Positions 48,092 through 56,972 of a stretch of DNA of 64,000 nt are shown here, in pieces. Within the stretch, counting starts at the first letter, position 1. The number at the start of each line of letters is the position of its first letter. The notes beneath the pieces are model-generated. The model did no database searches and was not told the DNA's origin. It saw nothing but the letters and a program-made list of their open reading frames with translations. Made by a program: the position numbers and the translations under genes. The stretch lies in NCBI RefSeq assembly GCF_001262505.1, contig NZ_KQ410723.1, positions 1 to 64,000 of the forward strand, written 5' to 3'. The stretch comes from Shinella sp. SUS2 (GTDB lineage: Bacteria; Pseudomonadota; Alphaproteobacteria; Rhizobiales; Rhizobiaceae).

Positions 48092-49282
48092 TCAGGCCGG
48101 CCGGGTGCGCACAGCCGAGACGATAGTGAGTGCTGCCAGCAACAGAACAGCGCCGCTGGCCACGAAGACGCTCGTCACGCCGCTTGCATCGAACAAGGCT
48201 CCGCCTGCGGCGGCGCCGGTGGCGATGGCGAAGTTGATGGCGGCAACGAAGAGGCCGCCTGCGCTCTCGGCCTCATCCGGCACCGCGCGGGTGATCCACG
48301 TCGACCAGGCGACCGGCACGGCACCGAAGGCAAGGCCCCAGAGGGCGACCATGGCCGCATCGCCGGCAAGGCTGCCGCCGAAGGTGGAGAGCGAGAGAGC
48401 GAGCACCCCCATCACGACGGGCATGATCGTCAACGTGAAGCGCATGGAGCGCTCCAGCAGCACAGCGCCAAGATAGTTGCCGAAGAAGGTGGCAATGCCG
48501 AAGCCGAGGAGAACAGCCGAGAAACCCTCGACACCGAGACCGGTCACCGTTTCAAGGAACGGCCTGATATAGGTAAAGAAGGCAAAATGACCGGTGAAGA
48601 CGAGCAGGATCGCGAACATTGCGAAGCCGACGCCCGGCCGTGCCAAGACCTCGACGAGCGTGCCGAAGCGCGAATGGCCGCGCGGCGGAAGCGAAGGCAG
48701 CGTCGCAAGCTGCACGACGAGCGCCAATGCGCCGAGTACGGCAGCGCCCAGAAAGACATTCCGCCAGCCGACGATATCACCGACATAGCTGCCAACGGGC
48801 GCCGCGAAGACCGTGGCCGCCGAAACGCCGAGGAACATGACCGACAAGGCCTTCGGTACGACGGCCTCCGGCACCAGCCGCATCATGGTGGCCGCCGAAA
48901 GCGTCCAGAAACCGCCGAGCGCCATGCCGAGCAGCACCCGCCCAGCCAGCAGCATGGCGAGGTTGGACGCCATCGCCACCAGGAGGTTCGAGAAGATCAG
49001 GAGGACAGAAAGGCCAAGCAGCACGAGCCGCCGGTCGATCCTGCGCGTCACCACCGTGATCAGCAGGCTCGTCACCAGCGCGACCGCCGCCGTCGCCGTC
49101 ACCGCCTGGCCGGCCATGCCCTCAGAAATCCGGAGATCTGCCGCCATCGGCGTCAGCAGGCTTGCGGGGAGGAACTCCGCCCCCACCAGCCCGAACACGC
49201 CGAACGTCATTGATATCACGGCCCCCCAGGCCGGCCGCGCGTCCGCGTCGCTTTGCGGCGCTGCGATTGTTGCATCCGTCAT
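48092..49282 (-). CDS. MFS transporter, sugar/nucleoside-efflux type
   Basis: A 396-residue major facilitator with 12 hydrophobic segments. Its N-terminus (SMTFGVFGLVGAEFLPASLLTPMA) and TM4 region GMALGGFWTLSAATMMRLVP are typical of the DHA1 drug/arabinose/purine-nucleoside (NepI-like) efflux group. The ATG at 49280-49282 follows a GAAAGGGATG stretch. It diverges from the AraC-family regulator gene, with 79 bp between, and is the probable target of that regulator. An inverted repeat at 49300-49317 lies between them. Substrate unknown. Confidence 0.88.
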   Translation of the reverse strand: MTDATIAAPQSDADARPAWGAVISMTFGVFGLVGAEFLPASLLTPMAADLRISEGMAGQAVTATAAVALVTSLLITVVTRRIDRRLVLLGLSVLLIFSNLLVAMASNLAMLLAGRVLLGMALGGFWTLSAATMMRLVPEAVVPKALSVMFLGVSAATVFAAPVGSYVGDIVGWRNVFLGAAVLGALALVVQLATLPSLPPRGHSRFGTLVEVLARPGVGFAMFAILLVFTGHFAFFTYIRPFLETVTGLGVEGFSAVLLGFGIATFFGNYLGAVLLERSMRFTLTIMPVVMGVLALSLSTFGGSLAGDAAMVALWGLAFGAVPVAWSTWITRAVPDEAESAGGLFVAAINFAIATGAAAGGALFDASGVTSVFVASGAVLLLAALTIVSAVRTRPA

Positions 49283-49299
49283 CTGACATCCCTTTCCTG

Positions 49300-49317
49300 T
49301 TGCAGTGCGTGCTGCAA
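49300..49317. promoter_or_regulatory. operator-like inverted repeat between MFS and AraC genes
   Basis: TTGCAG (49300-49305) and CTGCAA (49312-49317) form a perfect inverted repeat with a 6-bp spacer. It is 18 bp upstream of the MFS start and 45 bp upstream of the AraC start. It is a candidate binding site for the divergent regulator. AraC proteins more often use direct repeats, so another regulator is possible. Confidence 0.45.
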
Positions 49318-49361
49318 AAGGTGGGTTGAAACGCAAGACGCACAATGTCATTTTATCCGCA

Positions 49362-50390
49362 ATGTTTGATCAATCGTCCGGCCTTCAAAAAAACAAGCAT
49401 GATCCCGTCAGCGAACTCCTGATGGGCATGCGCCTGCGCGGTGCCAGCTACGGCCGGCTCCAGCTCAGCCCACCCTTCGGCATCCGCTTTCCGGCGGGGC
49501 CGGAAGCCCGCTTCCATTTCGTCGCCCGCGGCAAGGTCCTGCTGCGCGCGCCGGGCGAGGTCGGGCGCGAACTCGCCTGCGGTGATGCCGTGCTTCTGCC
49601 GCGCGGCGAAGTGCACGAGATCGTCACCGGATCGCACATCCAGATCCGTGACTACGAAAGTTACACGCGAAAGCCGCTCTGCGCCGATGTGGCAGCGGTG
49701 GAGGCCTGTATCAAGACCGCCGACCGGGAAAACGATACGCTGATCTTCACCGGCCGCATGGAGTTCGAACTCGACACGTTGCACCCGCTGGTCGGCCTCA
49801 TGCCGCCGATCATGTCGGTCGGCGCGCTGATCGGCCGGCAGCCCGAACTGATGCCGCTGCTCGATGCCATGGAACGGGAAATGGGGGAGGAGCGTGTGGG
49901 CTCGGCCGGCATCCTCGCGCGCCTTGCCGACGTGATCGCCGCGTCCATCGTGCGTGGCTGGGTGGAGTGCGGCTGCGGCGATGCGACGGGCTGGATCGAG
50001 GCGCTGCGCGACCCGCGCCTCGGCCGCGTCATTGCGGCGTTGCACCGCGAGCCCGGCAGGAACTGGACGCTTGCCGACATGGCCGGGGAAATGGGCAGCT
50101 CCCGCTCGGTCTTCGCAAAACGCTTCGTCGAGGTGACGGGCGTCACGCCGCAGCGCTACGTCCTCGCCCTGCGCATGCGCCTTGCCGAGCAATGGTTCCG
50201 CCGCGACAAGCTCTCGATCGACACCGCCGCCCGCCGCCTCGGCTTCGGCTCGCAGGCCGCCTTCGCCCGCGCCTTCAAACGCGTCGTCGGCGAACCACCG
50301 GGACACACGCGCAAGAAGACGGCGGCGGCGAGCGCTTTGGAAAATGGGACGACGGGGAGGAGAAAGAATGGTGCTGCTAGAGAGATTTGA
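49362..50390 (+). CDS. AraC-family regulator with cupin sensor domain
   Basis: A 342-residue regulator. The N-terminal cupin domain (about 20-120) has FPAGPEARFHFVARGKV and CGDAVLLPRGEVHEI. The C-terminal double helix-turn-helix domain (about 215-315) has WTLADMAGEMGSSRSVFAKRF and DTAARRLGFGSQAAFARAFKR. This cupin_6-AraC architecture commonly controls a divergent MFS exporter, which is the arrangement here. ATG 49362 is chosen over an upstream in-frame codon that would enter the operator. The last 22 bp overlap the opposite-strand tRNA-Thr gene; the extra low-complexity tail (GTTGRRKNGAAREI) is unlikely to be functional. Confidence 0.9.
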   Translation: MFDQSSGLQKNKHDPVSELLMGMRLRGASYGRLQLSPPFGIRFPAGPEARFHFVARGKVLLRAPGEVGRELACGDAVLLPRGEVHEIVTGSHIQIRDYESYTRKPLCADVAAVEACIKTADRENDTLIFTGRMEFELDTLHPLVGLMPPIMSVGALIGRQPELMPLLDAMEREMGEERVGSAGILARLADVIAASIVRGWVECGCGDATGWIEALRDPRLGRVIAALHREPGRNWTLADMAGEMGSSRSVFAKRFVEVTGVTPQRYVLALRMRLAEQWFRRDKLSIDTAARRLGFGSQAAFARAFKRVVGEPPGHTRKKTAAASALENGTTGRRKNGAAREI

Positions 50391-50443
50391 ACTCTCGGCC
50401 TCTCCCTTACCAAGGGAGTGCTCTACCCCTGAGCTATAGCAGC
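50369..50443 (-). tRNA. tRNA-Thr (anticodon GGT)
   Basis: The minus strand folds as a cloverleaf. The acceptor stem is GCTGCTA/TAGCAGC, the D arm AGCTCAGGGGTAGAGC, and the anticodon stem CTCCC/GGGAG around TTGGTAA gives anticodon GGT. The T arm has GAGTTCAAATCTC. A CCA end is encoded at 50369-50371. The AraC-family gene runs into its 3' end on the opposite strand. Confidence 0.95.
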
Positions 50444-50592
50444 ATCCGGCGAAACGAAGGTCTGTTCCGCGTGAGCGAGGGCCTATTGCCATAGGTCATC
50501 CGGCAGTGCAAGCGGCGATTTCGCGATTGTTGCAACAAATCTGGTGATGGCGGTGCTTTTTTGCCGGGATGGATTTCGATAAGAGGACGGAG

Positions 50593-50793
50593 ATGAACGG
50601 CAAAGACGAGACAAAAAGCGGGAAGATCAGGACCGAAGCGGAGATTCGCGCGGAGCGGCTGGCCAAGACGTTGCGCGACAATCTCCAGCGGCGAAAACAG
50701 CAGGCGCGCGCCCGCCGGGCCGGCGCGGCGGACGAAACGACCGGACTTCCCGGAGGCAATCCTGCCGCAAAAAAAGACGAATCGGACGGTTAG
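50593..50793 (+). CDS. small conserved-looking hypothetical protein upstream of murA
   Basis: A 66-residue, very hydrophilic and basic protein with a central amphipathic helix (RTEAEIRAERLAKTLRDNLQRRKQQARARR) and a disordered tail. I do not recognise a named function, but similar short Arg/Lys-rich proteins occur upstream of murA in rhizobia. The ATG at 50593 has a GAGGACGGAG ribosome site; an earlier ATG at 50569 has none. The coding appearance and the site make it likely real. A nucleic-acid-binding role would be a guess. Confidence 0.6.
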   Translation: MNGKDETKSGKIRTEAEIRAERLAKTLRDNLQRRKQQARARRAGAADETTGLPGGNPAAKKDESDG

Positions 50794-50961
50794 TCGGGCA
50801 TGTCTTCAGCCGAAGACGACGGGGGTGGTTTTCCAACCGGCGCGCGCAAAAGGGCGGGCGGCCGGCATGGTCTTCATTTTTCGATCGCGATGCTCTAAAG
50901 AGGCCGCCATCTCCGAAAGCCGAAATTCTTTGAGAAAGGCGGGCCCGGCCCGTAATCGCAC

Positions 50962-52254
50962 ATGGATCGTATCCGAATTGTAGGCGGCAACGAACTTCGG
51001 GGCACCATCCCGATTTCCGGCGCCAAGAATGCCGCGCTGCCGCTGATGATCGCCTCGCTTCTCACCGACGACACGCTGACGCTGGAAAACGTGCCGCACC
51101 TTGCCGACGTCGAGCAGCTCATCCGCATCCTCGGCAACCACGGCGCCGACATTTCCGTCAATGGCCGCCGCGAGCGCCAGGGCGAAGGCTATTCCCGCAC
51201 GATCCACTTCACCTCGCGCAACATCGTCGACACCACGGCGCCCTACGAGCTCGTCTCGAAGATGCGCGCCTCCTTCTGGGTCATCGGCCCGCTGCTTGCC
51301 CGCGAAGGCAAGGCCCGCGTCTCGCTGCCAGGCGGCTGCGCCATCGGCACGCGCCCGGTCGACCTCTTCATCGAGGCGCTTGCCGCGCTTGGCGCGAAGA
51401 TCGAGATCGACGGCGGCTACATCGAGGCGACGGCGCCGGACGGCGGTCTTATCGGTGCGCGCTACACCTTCCCGAAGGTCTCCGTCGGTGCGACGCACGT
51501 CCTGATGATGGCGGCGACGCTCGCCAAGGGCACGACGGTCATCGGCAATGCCGCCCGCGAGCCGGAAGTGCAGGACCTCGCCAAGTGCCTCAACGCCATG
51601 GGCGCCAAGATATCCGGTGCAGGCACCGCGACGATCACCATCGAGGGCGTCACCCAGCTGTCCGGCGCGCGCCACCGCGTGCTGCCCGACCGCATCGAAA
51701 CCGGCACCTATGCCATGGCGGTCGCCATGACGGGCGGTGACGTGACGCTCGAAGGCACCGATGCTGCGCTGCTCGATACCGCACTCGAAGCGATCCGCCG
51801 GTCCGGCGCCGAGATCACCTCGACGGAAAGCGGCATCCGCATCGTGCGCAATGGCGGTGGCATCAAGCCGGTCGACGTGGTCACCGATCCCTTCCCGGGC
51901 TTCCCGACCGATCTGCAGGCCCAGTTCATGGGCCTGATGACCAAGTCGAGCGGCATTTCGCACATCACCGAGACGATCTTCGAGAACCGCTTCATGCATG
52001 TGCAGGAGCTGGCCCGCCTCGGCGCGAAGATCTCGCTCTCCGGCCAGACGGCCAAGATCGAAGGCGTCGAGCGGCTGCGCGGCGCCCCGGTCATGGCAAC
52101 GGACCTGCGCGCCTCGGTCTCGCTGGTCATCGCCGGCCTTGCCGCCGAAGGCGAGACCATGGTCTCGCGCGTCTACCACCTCGACCGCGGTTTCGAGCGG
52201 CTCGAGGAAAAGCTCACCCGTTGCGGCGCCGTCGTCGAACGCGTCAGCGACTGA
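50962..52254 (+). CDS. murA: UDP-N-acetylglucosamine 1-carboxyvinyltransferase
   Basis: A 430-residue MurA, transferring enolpyruvate from PEP to UDP-GlcNAc, the first committed step of peptidoglycan synthesis. The N-terminal [20 protein letters not shown] carries the catalytic lysine-asparagine pair. The active-site cysteine is in [12 protein letters not shown] (near residue 126), so fosfomycin sensitivity is expected on this criterion. [15 protein letters not shown] is the other landmark. The length is normal. It is followed by a 9-bp hairpin and then the DUF2948-hisD group. Confidence 0.98.
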   Translation: MDRIRIVGGNELRGTIPISGAKNAALPLMIASLLTDDTLTLENVPHLADVEQLIRILGNHGADISVNGRRERQGEGYSRTIHFTSRNIVDTTAPYELVSKMRASFWVIGPLLAREGKARVSLPGGCAIGTRPVDLFIEALAALGAKIEIDGGYIEATAPDGGLIGARYTFPKVSVGATHVLMMAATLAKGTTVIGNAAREPEVQDLAKCLNAMGAKISGAGTATITIEGVTQLSGARHRVLPDRIETGTYAMAVAMTGGDVTLEGTDAALLDTALEAIRRSGAEITSTESGIRIVRNGGGIKPVDVVTDPFPGFPTDLQAQFMGLMTKSSGISHITETIFENRFMHVQELARLGAKISLSGQTAKIEGVERLRGAPVMATDLRASVSLVIAGLAAEGETMVSRVYHLDRGFERLEEKLTRCGAVVERVSD

Positions 52255-52262
52255 TCTTCCTT

Positions 52263-52290
52263 GCGCGGCAGGCGTTGCAGTCTGCCGCGC
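52263..52290 (+). terminator. hairpin after murA
   Basis: GCGCGGCAG (52263-52271) and CTGCCGCGC (52282-52290) form a perfect 9-bp stem with a 10-nt loop, 8 bp after the murA stop codon. No T run follows, so it may be a weak or Rho-assisted terminator. Confidence 0.5.
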
Positions 52291-52414
52291 GCCGTCCTAT
52301 CTCGTGGGAAAGACCGGGATGCTGCAAACCGCGGCGTTCCCAAGCATTTTCCGCAATGCCGCTTGCGAAGGCGCTTTCCCGCCCCTTCGCCGGATTGCCC
52401 CTGAAGGACGCACC

Positions 52415-52852
52415 ATGGACAGCCTGAAACTGCTCGCTCTCGATACGGAAGACCTTTCCGTCGTTTCCACCCATCTGCAGGACGCCGTCTTCAAGACCGA
52501 CGGCCTCTCCTATGACGCCCGCCACGGCATCTTTTCCGTCGTCGTCAACCGCTTCGTCTGGGAAAAGGCGGCCGGCCGCGGCAAGGCCTTCGAGCGCCGC
52601 CGTGCCGTCGTCGCCTTCAAGCGTGTCAACGCCGTGCGCTCGCTCGGTATAGACCGCAAGGACCAGGACGCCGTCTTCTCCCTGCTCGCCGTGAATTTCA
52701 CCCAGAAGGGCGAAGGCCCGGACGGCACGCTGGAACTCGTACTCTCCGGCAGCGCCTCCATCGCGCTCGATGTGGAATGCGTCGAAGTTCAGCTTGCAGA
52801 TACCGGCGGGGCATGGGAAACCAGCTTGAAGCCCCGCCATCCGGCGGTTTGA
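52415..52852 (+). CDS. DUF2948 family protein
   Basis: A 145-residue protein of the alphaproteobacterial DUF2948 family, found next to hisD in many genomes of the class. It starts MDSLKLLALDTEDLSVVSTHLQDAV and contains RFVWEKAAGRGKAFERRRAVVAF and IALDVECVEVQLADTGGAWE. No catalytic motif or membrane segment is evident and the function is unknown. ATG 52415 follows GAAGGACG. It is 46 bp upstream of hisD on the same strand and probably cotranscribed. Confidence 0.85.
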   Translation: MDSLKLLALDTEDLSVVSTHLQDAVFKTDGLSYDARHGIFSVVVNRFVWEKAAGRGKAFERRRAVVAFKRVNAVRSLGIDRKDQDAVFSLLAVNFTQKGEGPDGTLELVLSGSASIALDVECVEVQLADTGGAWETSLKPRHPAV

Positions 52853-52898
52853 AGGATTTTTGCCGGCGCTTTGGCCGGAAGACGACAGGACGGACGAC

Positions 52899-54197
52899 TT
52901 GGCGATCAGACTTGACTACCAGAGCAGTGATTTCGAAAGCCGGTTCGCTGCCTTCCTGACCACCAAGCGCGAGGTCTCCGAAGACGTCAATGCCGTCGTG
53001 CGCACGATCATCGAGGACGTGCGCGCCCGCGGCGACGCGGCGCTGGCCGACTATTCGAAGAAATTCGACGGCCTCGATTTTTCCGTCACCTCCATGCGCG
53101 TCTCGCTGGAGGAGATCGAGACGGCCTATGACGCGGTCGATCCGAAGATCATCGCCGCGCTCGAGCTTGCCGCCCAGCGTATCGAAAAACACCATGCCCG
53201 CCAGCGGCCGAAGGACGACATCTACGAGGATGACATCGGCGTCGGCCTCGGCTCGCGCTGGACGGCAATCGACGCCGTCGGCCTCTACGTGCCGGGCGGC
53301 ACCGCGAGCTATCCGAGTTCCGTGCTGATGAATGCCGTACCGGCCAAGGTCGCCGGCGTGCCGCGCCTCGTCATGGTCGTGCCGGCGAAGGACGGCGAGA
53401 TCAACCCGGCGGTGCTCGCCGCCGCGCGCATCGCCGGCATCGACGAGATCTATCGCATCGGCGGCGCGCAGGCTGTCGCGGCCCTTGCCTACGGCACGCA
53501 GACGATCGCCCCTGTCGCCAAGATCACCGGACCGGGCAACGCCTTCGTCGCCGCCGCCAAGCGCCAGGTCTTCGGCACGGTCGGCATCGACATGATCGCC
53601 GGTCCCTCCGAAGTGCTCGTCATTGCCGATGGCGACAACGATCCGGACTGGCTCGCCGCCGACCTTCTCGCCCAGGCCGAACACGATGTCGGCGCGCAAT
53701 CGATCCTCGTCACCGACAGCGTGGTGCTTGCCGACGCGGTCGAGGCCGCCGTCGAGCGGCAGTTGAAGACGCTGAAGCGTGCCGAGACCGCCGCCGCGAG
53801 CTGGCGGGATTTCGGCGCCATCATCCTCGTGCCGGACCTTGCCAGGGCCGTGCCGCTCGCCAACCGCATCGCGGCCGAGCACCTGGAGATCGCCACCGCC
53901 GATCCCGACGCGCTAATGTCCAAAATCCGCAATGCCGGCGCCATCTTCGTCGGCCGCCACACGCCCGAGGTCATCGGCGACTATGTCGGCGGCTCGAACC
54001 ATGTGCTGCCGACAGCCCGGTCCGCGCGCTTCTCCTCCGGCCTCTCGGTGCTCGACTACATGAAGCGGACCTCGATCCTCCGGCTTGGCGCCGACCAGCT
54101 GCGGGCCCTCGGCCCTGCCGCCGTCACGCTTGCCGAGGCCGAAGGGCTCGGCGCGCATGCCCGTTCCGTCGCCATCCGGCTCAACCTGGAGACATAG
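52899..54197 (+). CDS. hisD: histidinol dehydrogenase
   Basis: A 432-residue zinc enzyme for the last two steps of histidine synthesis (histidinol to histidine, 2 NAD+). The family segments VGLYVPGGTASYPSSVLM, ITGPGNAFVAAAKRQVFG, DMIAGPSEVLVIAD and GGSNHVLPTA are complete. The start is taken as TTG 52899-52901, which gives the family-like MAIRLDYQSS; the ATG at 52860 adds an unsupported 13 residues. The hisD-UPF0262-LMW phosphatase-infA-maf-yacG order is conserved in rhizobia. Confidence 0.95.
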   Translation: MAIRLDYQSSDFESRFAAFLTTKREVSEDVNAVVRTIIEDVRARGDAALADYSKKFDGLDFSVTSMRVSLEEIETAYDAVDPKIIAALELAAQRIEKHHARQRPKDDIYEDDIGVGLGSRWTAIDAVGLYVPGGTASYPSSVLMNAVPAKVAGVPRLVMVVPAKDGEINPAVLAAARIAGIDEIYRIGGAQAVAALAYGTQTIAPVAKITGPGNAFVAAAKRQVFGTVGIDMIAGPSEVLVIADGDNDPDWLAADLLAQAEHDVGAQSILVTDSVVLADAVEAAVERQLKTLKRAETAAASWRDFGAIILVPDLARAVPLANRIAAEHLEIATADPDALMSKIRNAGAIFVGRHTPEVIGDYVGGSNHVLPTARSARFSSGLSVLDYMKRTSILRLGADQLRALGPAAVTLAEAEGLGAHARSVAIRLNLET

Positions 54198-54200
54198 GGC

Positions 54201-54677
54201 ATGGGCCAAAAGGGCAGCTTCCGCCTCTGCGACGTGGTGCTGGACGACACGATCGGCCGCGCCACGCCGGATGTGGAGCACGAGCGTGCCGTTGCCATCT
54301 TCGACCTTATCGAGGAGAATTCGTTCGAGCCGATCGGCCATGCGGGCGGCCCCTACCGCCTCAACATCTCGCTGCTCGATTCCAAGCTGGTCTTCGCCAT
54401 CCGCACCGAAGCGGGCGAGGCCGTGGCCACCCATATCCTCTCGCTGACGCCCTTCCGGCGCATCGTGAAGGACTATTTCCTGATCTGCGAGAGCTACTAC
54501 CAGGCGATCCGCTCGGCAACGCCCAGCCAGATCGAGGCGATCGACATGGGCCGGCGCGGTATCCACAACGAGGGCTCGCAGACGCTGATGGACCGGCTTT
54601 CGGGAAAGATCCGCTTCGACTTCGATACCGCGCGCCGGCTTTTCACGCTCGTCTGCGTTCTCTACTGGCGCGGGTGA
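54201..54677 (+). CDS. UPF0262 family protein
   Basis: A 158-residue member of the alphaproteobacterial UPF0262 family. It has [29 protein letters not shown] at its start, [18 protein letters not shown], and the C-terminal [20 protein letters not shown]. No function is known for the family. It starts 3 bp after hisD and ends 4 bp before the phosphatase gene, so the three are surely one transcript. Confidence 0.92.
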   Translation: MGQKGSFRLCDVVLDDTIGRATPDVEHERAVAIFDLIEENSFEPIGHAGGPYRLNISLLDSKLVFAIRTEAGEAVATHILSLTPFRRIVKDYFLICESYYQAIRSATPSQIEAIDMGRRGIHNEGSQTLMDRLSGKIRFDFDTARRLFTLVCVLYWRG

Positions 54678-54681
54678 GTGG

Positions 54682-55143
54682 ATGGAGGGCGTCTTCCCGG
54701 CACCACAGGAAGCCCGGTCGCGAACGCCCCGTTCGATACTCTTCATGTGCCGCATGAATGCGGTGCGCTCGCCGATGGCCGAGACGATCGCCCGCAGCGT
54801 GCTGCCTGGCACCTATGTCGCCTCGGCCGGCGTGCGTCCCGGCGAACGCGATCCGTTCGTCGATGCCGTGCTCGGCGAAGTGGGCCTCTCGCTCGGCCGC
54901 CATGCGCCGCACTCGCTCGACGAACTTGAGGACGATTATTTCGACCTCATCGTGACGCTCGCCCCGGAAGCGCACCACGCCGCGCTCGAGCTCACCCGCT
55001 CCATGGCCGTCGACGTCATGTACTGGCCGACGCCCGATCCGACAGTGGCGACCGGCACCCGCGAGCAGATTCTCAGCTCCTACCGCGAGGTTCGCGAGTT
55101 CCTGAAGATGCTGATAGAGAAGCGTTTGAAGGCCCCTGGCTAG
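54682..55143 (+). CDS. low-molecular-weight protein tyrosine phosphatase-like protein
   Basis: A 153-residue protein with the LMW-PTP fold. The phosphate-binding loop is ILFMCRMNAVRSPMAE, giving C-x5-R-S as in active LMW phosphatases and related arsenate reductases. The N-terminal extension of about 15 residues is not part of the fold. A second cysteine next to the loop cysteine, seen in some PTPs, is absent. The neighbourhood (hisD-UPF0262 before, infA after) gives no substrate. It may be a phosphatase or ArsC-like reductase. Confidence 0.82.
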   Translation: MEGVFPAPQEARSRTPRSILFMCRMNAVRSPMAETIARSVLPGTYVASAGVRPGERDPFVDAVLGEVGLSLGRHAPHSLDELEDDYFDLIVTLAPEAHHAALELTRSMAVDVMYWPTPDPTVATGTREQILSSYREVREFLKMLIEKRLKAPG

Positions 55144-55288
55144 GCGCATAGCTGCCCTGTTTCCGGCAAATGCAGAAAGCCGGCGCTTCGGTGTTCACAA
55201 AGCACTGGGGATTGTGTAGTTTCCGGCAACTTTTTCGAGGCGGGCATCCGGCCTCCCCGAATCCACCCTACAGGAATATCGCTCAAAG

Positions 55289-55507
55289 ATGGCAAAAGAA
55301 GAAGTCCTCGAATTTCCCGGCGTCGTGACGGAACTGCTCCCGAACGCCACCTTCCGCGTCAAGCTCGAAAACGAGCATGAGATCATCGCGCACACCGCAG
55401 GCCGCATGCGCAAGAACCGCATCCGCGTTCTCGCCGGCGACAAGGTACTGGTCGAGATGACGCCCTATGACCTCACCAAGGGCCGCATCACCTATCGTTT
55501 CAAGTAA
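55289..55507 (+). CDS. infA: translation initiation factor IF-1
   Basis: A 72-residue single S1/OB-fold protein of exactly the standard IF-1 length. It begins [20 protein letters not shown] and includes [19 protein letters not shown] and the C-terminal [12 protein letters not shown]. It binds the 30S A site during initiation. It is preceded by a 145-bp gap that probably holds its own promoter and is followed by maf. Confidence 0.98.
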   Translation: MAKEEVLEFPGVVTELLPNATFRVKLENEHEIIAHTAGRMRKNRIRVLAGDKVLVEMTPYDLTKGRITYRFK

Positions 55508-55588
55508 GCTCCTCCCAACGGGATGTGCGGCCGCGCCTCTGCCCGGCCTGCAGCCCGAGAGCTGAAACCGGCGCACCCCGGAGATCCC

Positions 55589-56209
55589 ATGGCGCAGACC
55601 GACACGCTCATCCTGGCATCCGGCTCGCCGCGCCGCGTCGAACTTCTCGCGCAGGCGGGCATTGAACCCGCACGCCTGATGCCCATGGACATCGACGAGA
55701 CGCCGAAGCGCTCCGAGCATCCCCGCTCGCTGGCGCGCCGGCTCTCCACGGGCAAGGCACAGGCGGCGCTCGCTGCCATCAAGGGTGATCCCGCCTTTGT
55801 CGGCAGCTATATCCTGGCGGCCGATACGGTCGTCTCCGTCGGCCGGCGCATCCTGCCGAAGACGGAGATGATCGACGAGGCCTCCAGCGCCCTGCACCTG
55901 CTCTCCGGCCGCAGCCACCGTGTCTTCACCGGCGTGTGCCTCGTCACACCGGACCGGACCGTGCGCCAGAAGGTCATCGACACGAAGGTCCGCTTCAAGC
56001 GGCTCTCGACCACCGACATCGAGGCCTATCTCGCCTCCGGCCAATGGCGCGGCAAGGCAGGCGGCTACGCCATCCAAGGCATTGCCGGCAGCTTCGTCGT
56101 CAAGCTGGCTGGCTCCTACACCAACGTGGTCGGCCTGCCGCTGTACGAAACCCTCGCCCTGCTATCCGGCGAAGGCTTCGACGTGCATGCCGGCTGGACG
56201 GACGCCTGA
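55589..56209 (+). CDS. maf: Maf-like nucleoside triphosphate pyrophosphatase
   Basis: A 206-residue Maf-family protein that hydrolyses non-canonical or canonical NTPs (dTTP/UTP type likely). The N-terminal [13 protein letters not shown] is diagnostic. Also seen are [18 protein letters not shown] and the C-terminal [16 protein letters not shown] with [14 protein letters not shown] 55589 is chosen; 22 codons of the longer frame overlap the infA trailer. It is followed by yacG with 1 bp between, a usual pairing. Confidence 0.95.
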   Translation: MAQTDTLILASGSPRRVELLAQAGIEPARLMPMDIDETPKRSEHPRSLARRLSTGKAQAALAAIKGDPAFVGSYILAADTVVSVGRRILPKTEMIDEASSALHLLSGRSHRVFTGVCLVTPDRTVRQKVIDTKVRFKRLSTTDIEAYLASGQWRGKAGGYAIQGIAGSFVVKLAGSYTNVVGLPLYETLALLSGEGFDVHAGWTDA

Positions 56210-56210
56210 C

Positions 56211-56420
56211 GTGGTGAACGAGAGCGAAAAACCGACGGCCACCGTCGCCCCCTTGCGCAAGGCCGTACCCTGCCCGATCTGCAAGCGCCCTTCGGCGCGC
56301 GAGCACTATCCCTTCTGCTCGAACCGCTGCCGCGACGTCGATCTCAACCGCTGGCTCTCCGGCTCCTACGCCATTCCCGTCGCCGACGACGAAACGAAAG
56401 CCGACGAGGACGATATGTGA
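56211..56420 (+). CDS. yacG: DNA gyrase inhibitor YacG-like zinc-ribbon protein
   Basis: A 69-residue protein with the YacG zinc site: PCPICKRPSA...YPFCSNRCRDVDLNRWLSG, i.e. four cysteines in two pairs, and the acidic tail KADEDDM. E. coli YacG binds GyrB. The start is one of two consecutive GTG codons (56211 or 56214). It directly follows maf and precedes tRNA-Phe. Confidence 0.9.
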   Translation: MVNESEKPTATVAPLRKAVPCPICKRPSAREHYPFCSNRCRDVDLNRWLSGSYAIPVADDETKADEDDM

Positions 56421-56504
56421 CGCTCCTGTCACACGCTGAAAACACAATCTTTTCCACAGCTTGCAAAGCCAGCCATTTTTCCCGCAAAAAACACCCGAGA
56501 GGGC

Positions 56505-56532
56505 TGGACACATTTTTGCAAGATGCTATAAC
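56505..56532 (+). promoter_or_regulatory. promoter of tRNA-Phe
   Basis: TGGACA (56505-56510) and TATAAC (56527-56532) are 16 bp apart. A GC-rich stretch follows (CCCCGC), about 60 bp before the mature tRNA start, leaving a short leader. Confidence 0.5.
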
Positions 56533-56594
56533 CCCGCTCGCTTCCGGGGCGAAACCAAGCGCCCCACGGATTTCCAAGTGAAATCCAACCAGAT

Positions 56595-56670
56595 GCCCGG
56601 ATAGCTCAGTTGGTAGAGCAGCGGATTGAAAATCCGCGTGTCGGTGGTTCAAATCCGCCTCCGGGCACCA
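56595..56670 (+). tRNA. tRNA-Phe (anticodon GAA)
   Basis: A full cloverleaf of 76 nt: acceptor GCCCGGA/TCCGGGC, D arm AGCTCAGTTGGTAGAGC, anticodon stem GCGGA/TCCGC around TTGAAAA with anticodon GAA, T arm GGTGGTTCAAATCCGCC, and encoded CCA. Its 3' end borders the AT-richer accessory patch that follows, as expected for an integration site. Confidence 0.97.
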
Positions 56671-56972
56671 TTAAGCCCTTAAAATCATTGAATTTTTGAA
56701 AAGCTCTTTGAGCCAGCATGTGCTGGAAATACGCTAGCACACGTCTAGCACACCCCGCAAAATTGCTCTTTTCCTTCAAGGCCCGGCATGCCTGCCACGG
56801 TCATGCGTTCGCACAGTTTTAGCGCAGGCGTGCTAGCAGCGTATCCGTTCCACTTTTCGGACTGTGCCGGTTACTCGCATGTAAAGACGAAAGACGACGG
56901 CGTTGGAGCCGTCGACGAGAGCGACGAATTTGTGACCTACGTGTTTCGGTTAAAGGAGAGGATTAGCCGCAA
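56671..56972. other. tRNA-proximal region of the accessory patch, no supported gene
   Basis: This 302-bp stretch lies between tRNA-Phe and the AlkB-family gene. It holds two copies of CTAGCACAC in direct orientation, 11 bp apart (56734-56742 and 56745-56753), and the inverted repeat CCAGCA-TG-TGCTGG (56713-56726). One short open frame (56788-56988) is not recognisable. A spaced direct repeat one helical turn apart beside a tRNA end resembles arm-type integrase or regulator sites, but no integrase gene is present. Confidence 0.5.
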
